From Serilophus lunatus (taxonomy: Eukaryota > Chordata > Aves > Passeriformes > Eurylaimidae), in contig VXBA01002417.1 in assembly GCA_013399895.1 (NCBI GenBank), positions 2,301,381 to 2,365,380 of the forward strand: DNA of 64,000 nucleotides, given 5' to 3'. The notes below the pieces were generated by a model. It did no database searches and was not told where the DNA came from. It saw only the letters and a list, made by a program, of their open reading frames with translations. Below, in pieces: positions 47,541 to 60,499 of the stretch (its first letter is position 1; each line of letters opens with the position of its first letter). The position numbers and the translations under genes are program-made.

Positions 47541-50500
47541 AGTTTTGTAGGATTTAATTTTTTTGCTTTTATTTTGGGGATTTTTTGTCAAATAATTCTT
47601 TTTCTATAACACAATGTCAGTACTTAGGAAGGAGATCTTTCTGGGAGAAACAGAATACAGCTATTTAGGAAGGCGAAGACCTCCAGAAGCATGAATAAAA
47701 TCCTAAAATCTCAGTGGCTGTACATGATTTTAACCCACATAAGAAGAAAATATATGATAGAGTCATATCAGGGCCTTCTCTGCAGCCTCATTTCATGTGT
47801 TGCTTTGGTGTGGGCCTTGTTCGTGTTTAATCCTCTCAATATCTGTGTGAAATAAAAGTGCACTAAAGCCTTTGTCAAAAACCAGACTAGAAAAGAGAAG
47901 ATCTCCAACATTCCTAAGTGCTTACTGATTTCTAGTCCCTCCATTTTTGGGACGAAGGGGTATTCACTCATCAGAGACATCTAAAACTTTTCAGAGATGT
48001 CAAAATTACTATAATCAGCCTCTACTCATAATCAGCTCCAGTGAGTAAGTATTCAGCTAATCTAAAAATTGATCTCAAGAGTGTCTCCAGCCACACATTC
48101 AAGTGGGACCCAAAATGAGTGAGCATCCTTGGGACTCTGGGTGTGCTGCCTGGCCAGGGCTGGTCACAGAGGCTCTGGCAGCATGAGGAGACAACCTTCT
48201 CAGGCCCAACCTCATTTTGCATCAAACCCTCTGCCTCAAACAAGATCAATTTGCTCCACTATAGGGATCTGTTCCTGTGCATCCCGGCAGGCTGATGCAG
48301 ATACAGCCACTGAGTGTGTGCATAAATCCAGGGGGGTTACGTTTGCAGCTGGGATTCTGTGCTCAGCACCAGGTCTGTTCCTTTTCATCCACTGATAGAA
48401 GGAGGAAATAGATGAACCTTTCCTATAGCCAGCTCATAAGACACCATGGTAGTTTGATAAGTGCCTGATATATTTTTTCTCCATTTGTGGAAATGTTACA
48501 GTCTTGATGTCCATTTTTAACTAATGAAATTAACATATTTTGTCTCTTATCTATTTGCTGTCGTCAACTTGCCTCAAAATAAGATAAAGAAATCTAACAA
48601 TTAGGATTCAGTGTCTGGGAACAATGTTGCCCTTACTGAGAACTCTGGAAATGACATTGTCATTTTACCACAATGAATAGCAACAATTTGCTCAGTGACA
48701 CTGAAAGGCCACCCACACTCTTTTACCTCTCACAACATTGATTTGATGGGATCCATCTCAAAGAGAGGGAGAAAGTAATTGTAGCTATGAAATTCTTGCC
48801 TTTTCGTTTTCTGCAAGGATGGCCACCAGTGATTATATGGTGTAAACACTTCTCCATCATAACACAGGCTGTGAACATCAGAGGCGAGCACTGAGGATCA
48901 TCTGAGATGGGGTAATAACAGTCTCCTCTCAGCAATAGAGGGAACCACATTTAAGCCAGACCTCAAATGAATTGTACCTATATAAGATTGAACATGGATA
49001 TCCATTCTGGGCTGTTATTAATTTACATTAAGGAAGGAAAAAAGAAAAAGGAAAAAAGACAAATGTAAGAGTGACCAGTTTTACCTTTCTCCTTGTCATT
49101 TAAGATGAAATTACCTAAAGCCTTTTTCTTAGCTATAAATTTGGCAGCTTTCTTACATTTCAGGTTATAATACATTGTGAATAAAAAGATGGGGACATTT
49201 GTTACAACGTTAAATCCTTCCTGTCCTGTTACCTATCCCCTCAACCTATGCCCTATCTGCCTGCCTGGTTCCTTCACAAGTGTTTCATGCTTGCACTCTT
49301 CCTCTTACATGCTGAATGAAAACCCTGTATTGATCTGGCAATTAAAAAAAAAAAATCTCCTAATTTATATCCCCTTCAAGCTTTTCCTCTGTGGTGACAA
49401 CTTTGGGAAATCATCCAAAAAATAGAAATTATTTGGATGAAGAAAGGCATGAGAAAGTGTATCTTTGAGGAGAAGAAGTGAATGCAAGCTCCATGTTCCT
49501 CCTCTTTTCCAACCTTATACTGGTAAGAGGGCAGCAGAACTGCCTCCTATGTAGAAGCCAGTTAGCTCTCTGGCCGCATCCTTTGGGAAAAAGGAAGAAT
49601 AGGGCTAAGTGGAGAATATCAAGGACTATGTGGAGCATAACAGTTGCATAAACTTTCTCCTCTGCTGCTGCACATACTCACTCCCGGGCCAGATGCTGCA
49701 ACATCTGCAGCTCACTGCTGAGTGACAAGTCACAGCAGGCAAGGGGAGCTGAGTTCAGCTCACAGTCCATCCTTTCCCCTGTAGCCATTCTCTGACTGCC
49801 ATCAGTCAAAAAGGGCAAGCCAAAAGGGAACCCAGCCTGAAATCCCTGAGCCAGGCCAGCACCACTGCTGACAGCACTGCGTCACTGAACCTCGGGAGAG
49901 GGATGCAACCTGGTGCATTGATTGGACTGAATCAATCATTTCACAGATGCCTTTAATGTCATCATTCAATCAATTTGGCATTTGCTTACATTTTTAGTGA
50001 CTTCTAAGTAATTGCCAAAGTTATCTGAGGATGAAGGTTCAGGTAAATAACATGGTGCAGCTACATTACTTATGGGGGATGGGTGGATTTCTGGAACCTC
50101 TCACCACAGGGAGCTCTGGAAATTAAAGATTTTCGTTGCGGCACTGTGGTGTAAAATTTATTTGGGTTCCATTGAAATAAACTAGGTAAATTAGGTGGGG
50201 TTTTCTCTTCTGCCTCCTTCATTCTCCATCTCTGGAGATCCTGGAGGCACAGCTTCCATGTACATTTCTGTTCCCTTAATCGTAACATGCTTCTCTTGCT
50301 TTGCATGTTGTTGATCTTAACTGGAACATAAACTAATAATACATTTTTCTTTTTTTTTCTTTGTTTCTTTGTTTTTTACAACAGTGACTCAAGGAAGAGT
50401 CAGGTTCTAGAGGAATTATTTTAAATCTGACTTTAGAGGACCTTGAAAAGGATCCTGAATTTGAAATACATTTTGCCATCCTAGAAACACACTTTGGTAC

Positions 50501-50917
50501 TCCCTGTTTGGACATATATATGGCATGTATGGTCTTTTATTCATAATCTAGTGTTGCAGCCGATACAATTTGATTTAACTCAGCTTTTTTTTCATAGGTA
50601 AATACATTCTCTAAATGGCTTTGAACCCTTCTTAAGTGTGAATGTAGCAATGTGTTGTGATAACTGCTTAATTAGACCTGATTACTTTTCTTTCTTTTGC
50701 AAATTTTGCTTTTTTGCATACTACCTTGAGAACCACATTTGCTTTCCAATGTTAATGATACCAAAACTGATGATGCTATTCACAAAATGAGCTACCAAGA
50801 GTTGTTCCATGTTTATTTTGTGCTTACTTGGGTGACTCCTGGTGTTCACTGGAAACCACAGTAAGTCCTGAGCTAACTTGTTGATTATAACTACAATCAC
50901 AATAATGTAGAATTCTG
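47541..50917. other. Unassigned non-coding DNA, about 3.4 kb
   Basis: GC content rises around 48080-48380 and 49660-49920 but there is no CpG island and no domain in any frame. No gene is supported. Confidence 0.5.
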
Positions 50918-51090
50918 GAATCACAGAATCATGGAATGGTTTGGGTTGGAACGGACCTAAAAGATCAGCTCATTCCACGTTCTCTGCCACAGGCAGGGAC
51001 ACCTTCCGCTAGACCAGATTGCTCAGACCTCCATCCAACCTGGCATTGAACACTTCCAGGAATGGGGCAGCCACAGCTTTTCAGGGCAAT
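50918..51090 (-). mobile_element. CR1 LINE, truncated 3' end, reverse orientation
   Basis: The + strand shows GAATCACAGAATCATGGAAT, GGTTTGGGTTGGAACGGACC, CACAGGCAGGGACACCTTCC, GCTAGACCAGATTGCTCAGA and CAACCTGGCATTGAACACTT. These are the reversed terminus and 3' UTR of CR1, well preserved. Similarity stops near AGCCACAGCTTTTC. A simple 5'-truncated insertion. Confidence 0.93.
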
Positions 51091-51098
51091 ATGTAGAC

Positions 51099-53796
51099 TG
51101 ATACTAAGTTATTATGGCAATTGTTCTCCTTAAAATTTATGAATCTTTTTGAAAATTATGATTTGTGAAAGGAGATACATACATGAATAAGACAATTCAT
51201 TTGATCAATCCCAATTTCAGTGCTATTGACTGTGTATTTCTGTGGAACAAGGAAATCCATATATCAATAGTTGTCATCTCCAAAACCCACCAAATTGAAT
51301 TAGTGTTAATTCACATTTCATTATAAAATTATTTTTATCTATCATCCAGAGGCTGTATGTAACAAAGCTTACAGTGCACAACAGAGAAAGAATGCCAGGA
51401 AATTAAATCAGGAAAACTTACAAAATACATTATCTAGATTAAACCTATGATTCTGCAGATATTTAAATCCAGCATAAAATTGACCCATAATATTCCAGAA
51501 GGAAGAACGTCGTATTTTGATCATAAAAATACCCAGACTACTCTTTTGTGTTATCATGCTAGCTCTTATCTTCCTCTCCTTGCAAGTGGGAGGCTTGAGG
51601 GATGACAGTAGCTGTATATTTCCTGTGTCTTCCTAAGCAACTTTCAAAAGCAGACATGCATTACCAGAAATAATAAGGAATTTAATTTCTTCTCAATGCT
51701 TATGCAATTTGAATAAGAATTATATATAATTAAAAAATTCTGAATTCTGAAGATCTTTATGATTTTGCTGTTTATAGCCAGACAAACACCCTTTCACAGA
51801 GCTTTCCACCAAGCCCAAGTACTAGTAGTTGCAATTTCCTGCCTTTGACACATGGATCCATAAATGTTCATAATTACAATTTTAAAAGTCTCCATCTTGT
51901 TCTATATATAGTAATTGCTAGGGCTCAAAGTTATGAATTGCACCAAAGATTAGCTTTCAAACATTTCTGAAATTTGGAAAAATACAATCTTACATACTTT
52001 AATTTTCCGAGAGTATATCAGCAATGAGTCACTTCACCCCTGGCACAAGTGGGGCAGATACAAGCAGTCCCCTGTCTCCTGCTGTCTCCCTCCTCCTTCC
52101 TTGCTTCAAGAAAAAAATGGAGCTTGATTGGATTTCGAAGAGCAGGAGTTAGTGAGCTGGGTGTTGATCTCAGGTACTGTGCACCAACTAAAGATGTCAC
52201 CTGGGAGAGAGTGGGATCCTCCCCTCCATATCCTGTCTTTGTGACAAGTTGTACAAATTAATTGTGATATCATGCATTTAAACTTTCTCTTTTTATCATG
52301 TTTTGTGTCAGAAAACAAGATCACTGAATGTCTTGGTGGATTCTGATGCCCTCTTTTACCAGCACCATTTCTTGGACGGGATTTCATGGGCTGCCCCAGC
52401 CTTGCAGAGATGGGCACGTGGCAACTCCAGCTACCCACAAGAGGTGCTGCAGAGAGGGATGTTGCGAGGATATCTATAGATAAATGTTGTCTGTTTCCTC
52501 AAATATGACTAAATATTCTTCTCTTGCTCGAACATCTTGAAAATTATTTATTTACTGTGGCTTTGTTTTTAAAATCCTGTTCTATCCAACCTCTCCTCCA
52601 TGCTCACGCACACGTCCACTGGAGGGTAGTTCGGGGTTGTTTTTTTTTTTTTCTGAGAACTCTCCCAGCCAGAAAGCATTAGAGCCACCACTGCTGGGCA
52701 CATAATCAAACCAGGCTGAGTTAAAGCAGTTTAACAGATTACCCTTATTAGCTGAGTGACTGTGATTGACTTAAATAGTTTGGGCTTTTTTTTTTTTTTT
52801 TTTTTACGACGAAAAGCACAACACTTTAGGTTAAACCTCTGTGGAGATGATTTAAGTAAGGTCTACTGCTTTATGATTTGGGCTTTGAAAGTGCCTTTCT
52901 GAGGTCTCAGTCAAATAATTTCATCTTACCCCATGATGTTTCAAACTCTTTCCTCTAAAACAGGGAGAACATTTGCTTGACATGAAAGACTGTAAAATAA
53001 CTAATGAGTTTTTGTTAACTGTTTATTCAAAATGCTAAAAGGATATCAATATGTTGATTTGAGTGAGCAAATACTTTTGAATGAGCAGATATTTGAGAAT
53101 GTGTTAATGCTTTTTCCTAATTAATACCTGCAGAATGCTGAAAAAAAATTGCCTACAGTTCACTGAATATGAGAGTACACAAGGCCTGAATTTCCCTTCA
53201 GTTAATTCAGGCAATTATTGCCAACTTTTTTTTTTTTAAAGTCTAAAAGCTTCATCATGATGGAGTCACTGCAGCTCCCAGCCAGGACCACCTGAAAACT
53301 GTTCAATAATGGTACTTTGGGTCCAATTTGAAAAGTAGCCCAAGACAGGAAGCAATTTCCTCATCCCATAAAACATTTCCGATTATAAAAGTCCAATTCT
53401 GAGGTGAGGAAGAACCAAGAGGTTTCAGAAATTTTCACCACAAAGTACAATTATGAAAACTCATTGTTGGAGGTGTTCACCTAAGGTGTGCCTGAGCCAA
53501 GCTTGGCTCTCCCCACCTCTGGTTCAGGGACTTCAGGTTGAGGCTGCTCCTGGAGACTGGTGCCTGCCAGACTTGCATATTCCTCTGCTGACCTTCTCCT
53601 GGCTGAGGCTACTTTTCACAGATAAATAAGTGGGGTTTGAGCAAGTAAAGGTATAAAAGGGTGAGGAAAGAAGGGTGACTAACTGCTTGACTCATAACAG
53701 TAGCATGATCCTATTCCCAGTAAGGGACCATGACAAATAGTTCAGAAAGTCTTCATCATTCTGGTTCCTCTTTATATGAACGCTATTTTGGAAAAA
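51099..53796. other. Unassigned non-coding DNA
   Basis: Contains T homopolymers at about 52639-52652 and 52786-52805. A GC-richer patch at about 53480-53620 matches no family I recognise. No gene supported. Confidence 0.5.
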
Positions 53797-53850
53797 GAAC
53801 CTTGGAGGTCTTTTCTGACCTTAATGATTCAATGATTCTGAGATTCTACT
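53797..53850 (+). mobile_element. Very short CR1 3' tail
   Basis: AACCTTGGAGGTCTTTTCTG, then ACCTTAATGATTCAATGATT and CTGAGATTCT, match the last 50 bp of CR1 including its ATGATTC-type terminal repeat. The body is missing or too diverged to see. Confidence 0.65.
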
Positions 53851-55794
53851 CTCAATGGGGATTTATGCTCTTGTGATATTTGGGGAAGGTTGTGCTCAGG
53901 TAGTTTGCATCAGACTAAAACAGACACTTCTATCTAGGAGTAGTTTTCCCTTTGTGTTACTGGAATCAGAATTTTCATCCTTGATTTGTAAAACATTTCA
54001 GGCAAAAGTGTTCTCAAAACTGTTACTTTCACATGAAACACTTTGCTTTATTACTGTGAGTCAGAACTTTCTAATTAAAACATTCAGCTTTAAAAAACAA
54101 ACCACAAAAAACCTCAGAAAACGATAAAACTAAAAAACTCCCATCTGAATATACTGTAATTTTATTCTTCCATTAGTAAAGCTCTTAGTGGAACTCGGTG
54201 CATGCTGAAGTCAAGGTAAGAAGACCATTGCCCATATGTAAAATAAGCCATTTAAGCATAAAGTCTGCTATACACTGAGGTCATGGTGGACTGACTTGAC
54301 TTATATTTGCTGCAGAGAAGTAACAAACTATTATTTTTCCCACCTTCTGCTCAGTCAGCCATCTCAGCTCCTATTGATTCCAACAGAGATTCACTTGCTC
54401 TAGGGTTTGATTTGCAAGTTATACATATTGCATTTGACCTATTACCAAGATACATTTTTACCCATATTTTCCATTTCTATCCACATATTTTAATCCAAAT
54501 TTTACAAAAAAAATTTACAAAGGGATAGAGCATCTAATTAAAAAAATCCTTCGTTTTCAAAGACAAACCAGAAATTAAGCAAATTTTAAAATGCTTATGA
54601 AGACCCATCATTTTCTTTGTCATATTCATCTATTTTTTTCATGATCAGAAATAGAATGGAAATAATTATCTTTGATTTCATAACTGAGGAGCATCTTTAC
54701 AGAATGGGATAGGCTTCTAGTTTTTGTATTCTTGACTTAGGAAATTATTCAGTGTGATTGTGGACAAGATCTAAAAATGATGCAGGTGATTAAAGGGTGA
54801 ATTAGGTGGAAGTGAAGCACTTAAACCAAATATTTTGCTCAAAATGTCCTTCTGGCTGCAAGGTACCTCCCTGGACATGTCAGGTTTGGCCTTCTCTACT
54901 GCCCACAGCTTCTCCCCTCTCAGCAAGGTGGTGGTTCCTTGACCTATCAGGCTGGCCAGGATTCAGAAATCATCCTTCCTTTTCGCTCTAAATCCCCTGA
55001 GGAATTAGATCTAATAGCTGTCCAGAGATCACAGCCAACAAACATGTGAAGAATAGAGATGCAGTCGCTTTATTTTTAAAACATGACCCTTGAGAACATG
55101 ATTGGTAATAGTGCATATATGTTATATCCTCTAATTATTTCTTACTCTGTTTCCCCAAGACATGGAGAATACATATTTAATTTGACCTTCTGCCAGGGAG
55201 AGTTCACACCCACACTCCCAGCCCCACAGTGTAGTTCCTTTACCAGTGCACTACAAGATGCTGGTGGGTTTCTGATCTCAGGACAAGAGTTATTTTCCAA
55301 AGACAGCTTAATGTACCAGCAGAGAGTTTAATTGCTTCCAACCAGGAAGGAGATGCACTCCAGGCTTCTGTGTCTGTACAAATGATCAAATAGTTGGCTG
55401 TTTCACAGGTGCTGGACTTGGCTACTGGCCCTTCCTAAAACAAACCATGAATCCTCGTGGGCCTGTGAAGGGATGGCCAGAAGTACAGGGTATCAGACAG
55501 GCAGTTCACCCACCTCAGCCACCATTTTGCCAGCAGACAGCTAAGCCTGGATGTGGCAGGATGGGAAAGCCCTCTCCATGCTCAGCATTTGTTACCACCA
55601 TACTCTGCATTGCCCTTGCACTGAACAGCCTCGTGGAGACTTTCCAACTTGCGTGTCCACCATCCCAAAGATTTTTTGTGCAAAACAAGTAGCCCTCAAT
55701 AAACTGCATCTTTTAAAACACATCTGAGGTTTTTTCCCTTAGTTATTTAAATAGTACATTACTATAGCAACTAGTGCCTCACTATCTTCAATGT
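53851..55794. other. Unassigned non-coding DNA
   Basis: AT-rich with a somewhat GC-richer patch at 54840-54960 and 55440-55640. No gene or repeat recognised. Confidence 0.5.
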
Positions 55795-55905
55795 ATTAAA
55801 CCTCGTTACACCATATGAGGCAGGAGAATATTATTATTTTACTTTAAAAAGGTGGGGGAGAGATATAGATACTAAATGAGTGTGTGCACAGAAAAGCTAA
55901 ATTAT
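55795..55905 (-). repeat. Ancient MIR-like SINE fragment, reverse orientation
   Basis: The best-preserved old SINE here. ATATGAGGCAGGAGAATATT, ATTATTTTACTTTAAAAAGG, TGGGGGAGAGATATAGATAC and TAAATGAGTGTGTGCACAG follow the reverse MIR core 'tatgaggtaggtattattattttacagatggggaaactgaggcacagagaggttaagtgacttgccca'. A related L2-type tail is an alternative family assignment. Confidence 0.58.
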
Positions 55906-58039
55906 AATTGCAGCAAAGAAGAGGTATGCAGGTTAGCTCTGATTTAGCAGCCACTGGTAGCTACAGGACCAAAGACAAACAATGTAGTGTGGACGAGCAA
56001 TAGGGAGCCCAAATCTTCCAGCTCTGACTGAAACCCACCCCATCATCTGCTCCCACTCTCCTGCAAGGGGTTCACATGTCAAACTCACATTCATGCACTT
56101 TTTGCAGGCACATATTATTTTGCCTGAGTGATGATGGGCAGGAGCTTTTCTTTCATGACTTGTAATACAGTATTTCGATCCTTTCATTTCTGCAATAGGC
56201 ACTGAGTCCTGGAGAAAGCTGAAGCATCACTCAGCACGGAGCCATAGCCCCAGCACCATGCTCCATCCCACTCCTGGGTCAATACTGTATTGAACAGGCA
56301 AAGCACTACATCACACGGGGTTTTGTGTGTCTGTATCGTGCATCACACACTATACAACTTAAGACATGTCACTTCTCAAAGTCAACAGTATTTAACTGAG
56401 AAAGCACATGAATTGATAGCACTTTATTAGCATTGCTGGCACATCGCTCCTGTAAAGCAGAGTGGCAAATGAGGTCGCTCCCTCATGTGAAGAAATGTGT
56501 TGTATTATTCCAATACTCGTTTTGATCTTTAATTTATTTGCTTCATGGAAAAAAAAAAAAAAATCAGTGACTAATATGTTTATTCATGTGCTAACTGTAG
56601 AGCTCTGAGGCTTACCAAGGAAAGACATGTTTGAAAAGGAAGCAATATTTTGAAAAAGAAAAAAACGGAATCAAATGTAACACAAGGTTATTTTTTCTTA
56701 AAATGGTACCTGAAAATTATCCTTGAGTTTTAACAGCAGCTGTTGCTTTAAATATATTTTTGTTTCTTGTTTGTGTGTTTGGGGTTTTTTTTTAAATTCT
56801 TCAATTAATTTGTTAGAAGAGCTAAGTTTAGACTAAGATTCAACTTGACCAATGAGTCAATAATTATAAAACACCATATATGAACAGGGTATCTAGGATT
56901 AACATGAATTTGGCCACTTTGACTGTGCCCTGCACCAGAGTTTGCGTGGAAAACTCTTCACTCTGAAGTCATCTTCTGGAGTCTCAGATTGTGGTTTTTA
57001 GAAACTCTGCCACTAGCTGTGATGGCTACAAAGAGTTTGAAAAATTCAGCCAGAGATAAGACAACTGCTAGAACATATCCTTGAGGTTTCAAAGCCTGAA
57101 AGTGTGTTGGTGAGAAGCAGCAAAGCAGCATTCATCTGAAAGGCTTGTTAAATCCCAGACCCTGGAGTAACAGCAGGCAGGGAATTCCTTATGTGGGGAA
57201 CTAAAGAAACAGTGAATTCCAAATCAATATAAGAATATATAACACAATTGTTACAGTAACTGAATGCTGTTCTGTTTTTCCACTCAAACTCCACTTCCCC
57301 TTTGGCCATATTCCTGTTATTATGAGACTAAACAGCAGAGATTTCATTAATTTCACTGCCCCAGTAACTAATCTATAACCTGAACTAATGCCACATACAA
57401 GATCAAAAGCGATGTTGAAAAATATGTGCTTGTTACCAGGTTTAAGAAAAAAAAAATAATCTAATTTGTTCAAGCAAAGTCAGCGTTGCAAAGGGAAAAA
57501 AATCCCAACAAGTAATGATGGAGAGTCAGTGCTGATACTGGGGAAAACCCGAGGATGTGCCTTGCATTGCAGCAAGTCAGGGATGGGCTCTCTTCCTAAG
57601 AATGCCTGTGTGTGCTTCCTGGAGAGAATAAACCTCCTTCCCAGGCAGTAAAATCCTCTGCTGATAGTAAGGATATGGGATGGAAGGACTGCTGTGAGGT
57701 GGAGGAAGGCAAGAGTGTGCTCTCACAGCTCTGCTGGGAGGGGAAACAGATAAACTGCTTGTACAGCTTCTCCTGAGGGAACTGCTCAGCACTCGTGAGC
57801 AGTTTTGTGGAAAGAACTGAATGATCTCCCTAAGCCTGGGAATAATCTTATGAGATGTCTGGGGGAACCAGAAAAGAGCCATGCTTTGCAGAACAGGCAC
57901 CTGGGGTTGCAAAAATTGTTTTAGCTTTTGTTTTGACAATTTAAAGAGTATAATCTGAGGGGGTCTTATTCATGTGTTCAGGGATTTTTTGAGTTTGTGA
58001 CAGGATTTTTTTTTTTAATTTTTAATGGGATTAAAAAAA
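55906..58039. other. Unassigned non-coding DNA
   Basis: Includes a 15-A run at 56549-56563. The minus-strand frame at 57577-57939 (120 codons) has no recognisable domain. No gene supported. Confidence 0.5.
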
Positions 58040-58486
58040 TGTGGTAGTTTAAGCACCACAATATTAACTAGGGGGCACTCTTAGTAATGACGAGAAGAAT
58101 GACAGAATGTGACAACAGCGAAACACTTTATTTGTCTGGAGCTCAAAGAAAACACAGTTTAGGGAACTCCAGACTCAACACATAAAAACAAGCACCCAAC
58201 AAAACCACAAAAAGGAAAACCAAGAAAAAAGGAATAAGGGAACTGCTTTCAAAGGCCAACCAAACTGGCCACAGAGAGGCAGTGGAAAAGAAGAGCTACT
58301 TTCTCTTTCTTCTTCCTCTCGGATGGTAGCCAACTCCCAGCCCTTGGAATCTCTGAAAAAACACAACACAGTGAAAGGTTCTCCCCCCCCTACCCGGGAT
58401 GTTATTTGGGGAAGCTTTCAACCTGTAGTTGTGCTCGTGTGGCTCCAATGCCGATGGAGGTGGGCTGAGTCAAGCCACGGGGCCTG
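58040..58486. mobile_element. Possible LTR or other interspersed repeat next to the assembly gap
   Basis: Starts TGTGGTAGTTTAAGCACCAC, resembling the TGTGGT... start of avian endogenous retrovirus LTRs. It is followed by non-coding sequence with an A-rich stretch and a C run (58383-58390), cut off by Ns. Neither the second LTR end nor any gag/pol coding sequence is visible. That the assembly breaks here is consistent with a repeat but does not prove one. Confidence 0.3.
58065..58078 (+). promoter_or_regulatory. CTCF-like motif in the possible LTR
   Basis: TAACTAGGGGGCAC agrees with a remembered CTCF core (CCASYAGRKGGCRS) at 12 of 14 positions, including the whole ACTAGGGGGCAC part. It lies about 25 bp inside the suggested LTR start. 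Confidence 0.4.
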
Positions 58487-59098
58487 NNNNNNNNNNNNNN
58501 NNNNNNNNNNNNNNNNNNNNNNNNNNNNNNNNNNNNNNNNNNNNNNNNNNNNNNNNNNNNNNNNNNNNNNNNNNNNNNNNNNNNNNNNNNNNNNNNNNNN
58601 NNNNNNNNNNNNNNNNNNNNNNNNNNNNNNNNNNNNNNNNNNNNNNNNNNNNNNNNNNNNNNNNNNNNNNNNNNNNNNNNNNNNNNNNNNNNNNNNNNNN
58701 NNNNNNNNNNNNNNNNNNNNNNNNNNNNNNNNNNNNNNNNNNNNNNNNNNNNNNNNNNNNNNNNNNNNNNNNNNNNNNNNNNNNNNNNNNNNNNNNNNNN
58801 NNNNNNNNNNNNNNNNNNNNNNNNNNNNNNNNNNNNNNNNNNNNNNNNNNNNNNNNNNNNNNNNNNNNNNNNNNNNNNNNNNNNNNNNNNNNNNNNNNNN
58901 NNNNNNNNNNNNNNNNNNNNNNNNNNNNNNNNNNNNNNNNNNNNNNNNNNNNNNNNNNNNNNNNNNNNNNNNNNNNNNNNNNNNNNNNNNNNNNNNNNNN
59001 NNNNNNNNNNNNNNNNNNNNNNNNNNNNNNNNNNNNNNNNNNNNNNNNNNNNNNNNNNNNNNNNNNNNNNNNNNNNNNNNNNNNNNNNNNNNNNNNNN
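58487..59098. other. Assembly gap (612 N)
   Basis: A run of 612 unknown bases. The size is not a round placeholder, so it may be an estimate. Reading frames spanning it (230-313 codons) are artefacts because N codons were not counted as stops. Confidence 0.99.
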
Positions 59099-59128
59099 AA
59101 AAAAGAGGTTCCAGTTCTTAACACATGC

Positions 59129-59515
59129 AGAATCACAGAATCATCAAGGCTGGAAGAGACCTTCAAGATCCTTCAGTCCCACTGCCAGCCTAGCACCATC
59201 ACCCCTAAACAATATCCCCGAGTGCCACTTCCAGACACCTCTGAAACACTTCCAGAGACTGTGACTGCCTTCCTTAGCAACCTATTCCAAAGCCTAAGCA
59301 CTCTTTCAGTGATTTTTTTTCCCCCCCTAGTACCTAATCTGAACCTCCTTTGGTGTAACTTAAGGCCATTTCCTCTCATCCTTTCACTTGAGACAGGGCA
59401 GAGAGGCCCGAACCCCACCTCACCACAACCTCCTTTCAAGCAGGTGTAGAGAGCAATGAGGTCACCTCTGAAGAAGTTGTCTTGAAAATATAAATGGGAT
59501 AAACCCCCCCAACTA
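59129..59515 (-). mobile_element. CR1 LINE fragment with ORF2 remnant, reverse orientation
   Basis: The reversed terminus AGAATCACAGAATCATCAAG starts about 30 bp after the gap, followed by GCTGGAAGAGACCTTCAAGA and the 3' UTR. On the minus strand, 59173-59480 retains an ORF2 C-terminal remnant (RGDLIALYTCLKGGCGEVGF and WNRLLRKAV). The following ESPSLEVF-type region is disrupted. RT and endonuclease are absent. It is a dead, 5'-truncated copy. Confidence 0.92.
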
Positions 59516-60499
59516 TCTGATTGCCAGGTTTGACTGGGAATTGCAGTTGTCAGTGTGGCACAGCACAAGCAGAACCTAAGGAACTGCCATTCTTCTTACT
59601 CCTTTATTCACCTTATGACCCGACCCAACAAAGGCCAAGTCCTCTCACACTCCTCTTCCTCTCCCTTCACTCTACTTCAGCCCTTTGAAATAGTCCATTT
59701 ACCTCAGTGCATCGCCTGGGTACCCCTTGTCCACTAATCCATCTTTTGTTACTTCAAATGGAGTGATGTGAACTCTCATAGCTGCAGATTTAAAAGCCCC
59801 TCTTTGGGGAATGATGTGAAAAGCATTTCTTTTAAAATGAAAAAAGTGAATGAAATATTTTTTTGGTAGCCATCAATGCTATAGATAAGAGCAAGGAAAT
59901 ATATGAAACTAACCAGCTTATTGGTGCTGAAAGTGTCTGCTTTGGGTGGATTATTAAATCCATCTTCAAATATTTCAAGGAACATTTTATAATAGATATT
60001 TGACTATTGAAATAATAGTAAAAGTAATGGATTTTTAAAAATTTAAATCAAATTCTTGTTTCAGTCTATAACAATATTCCAGTTAATGACTTGATCTATT
60101 ATATAGTTCTGTTATATGCTAATAAACCTAATATATTCCCATTTTAAAAATGCTTTCCAAGATTATTGTATCAATTTCTCTAATTAGAGTCTTCTCATGG
60201 TCTTGTAGGGTAGATTGTGCAAACTCAAGGAATATTGTTACTATGCCTCCCTAGCCCTTTAAAACATGGCCACTGTAGATGGTACATTTTGAGCATTATT
60301 AGACTGTTGCTTTTGTGCATTAGCAAACCCTCTCACAATAGCATTGTCAAAGGAAAGGAATGCCATGCTTAGCTCTACATTGAGCAAACTAATGGATCTG
60401 AAAGAAATTGCAATGTGGTAAATAATCTCCCATCTCCTATAATTAAGGATGTAGTTCAGAAGAGGAAGATTATTTATCTGCTAGCATGAAAGGAAAAGA
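59516..60499. other. Unassigned non-coding DNA
   Basis: AT-rich, no gene or repeat recognised. Confidence 0.5.

Noticed and set aside
58323..59264. Open frames of 230-313 codons on both strands
   Set aside because: They consist mostly of N bases from the gap and have no real coding content.
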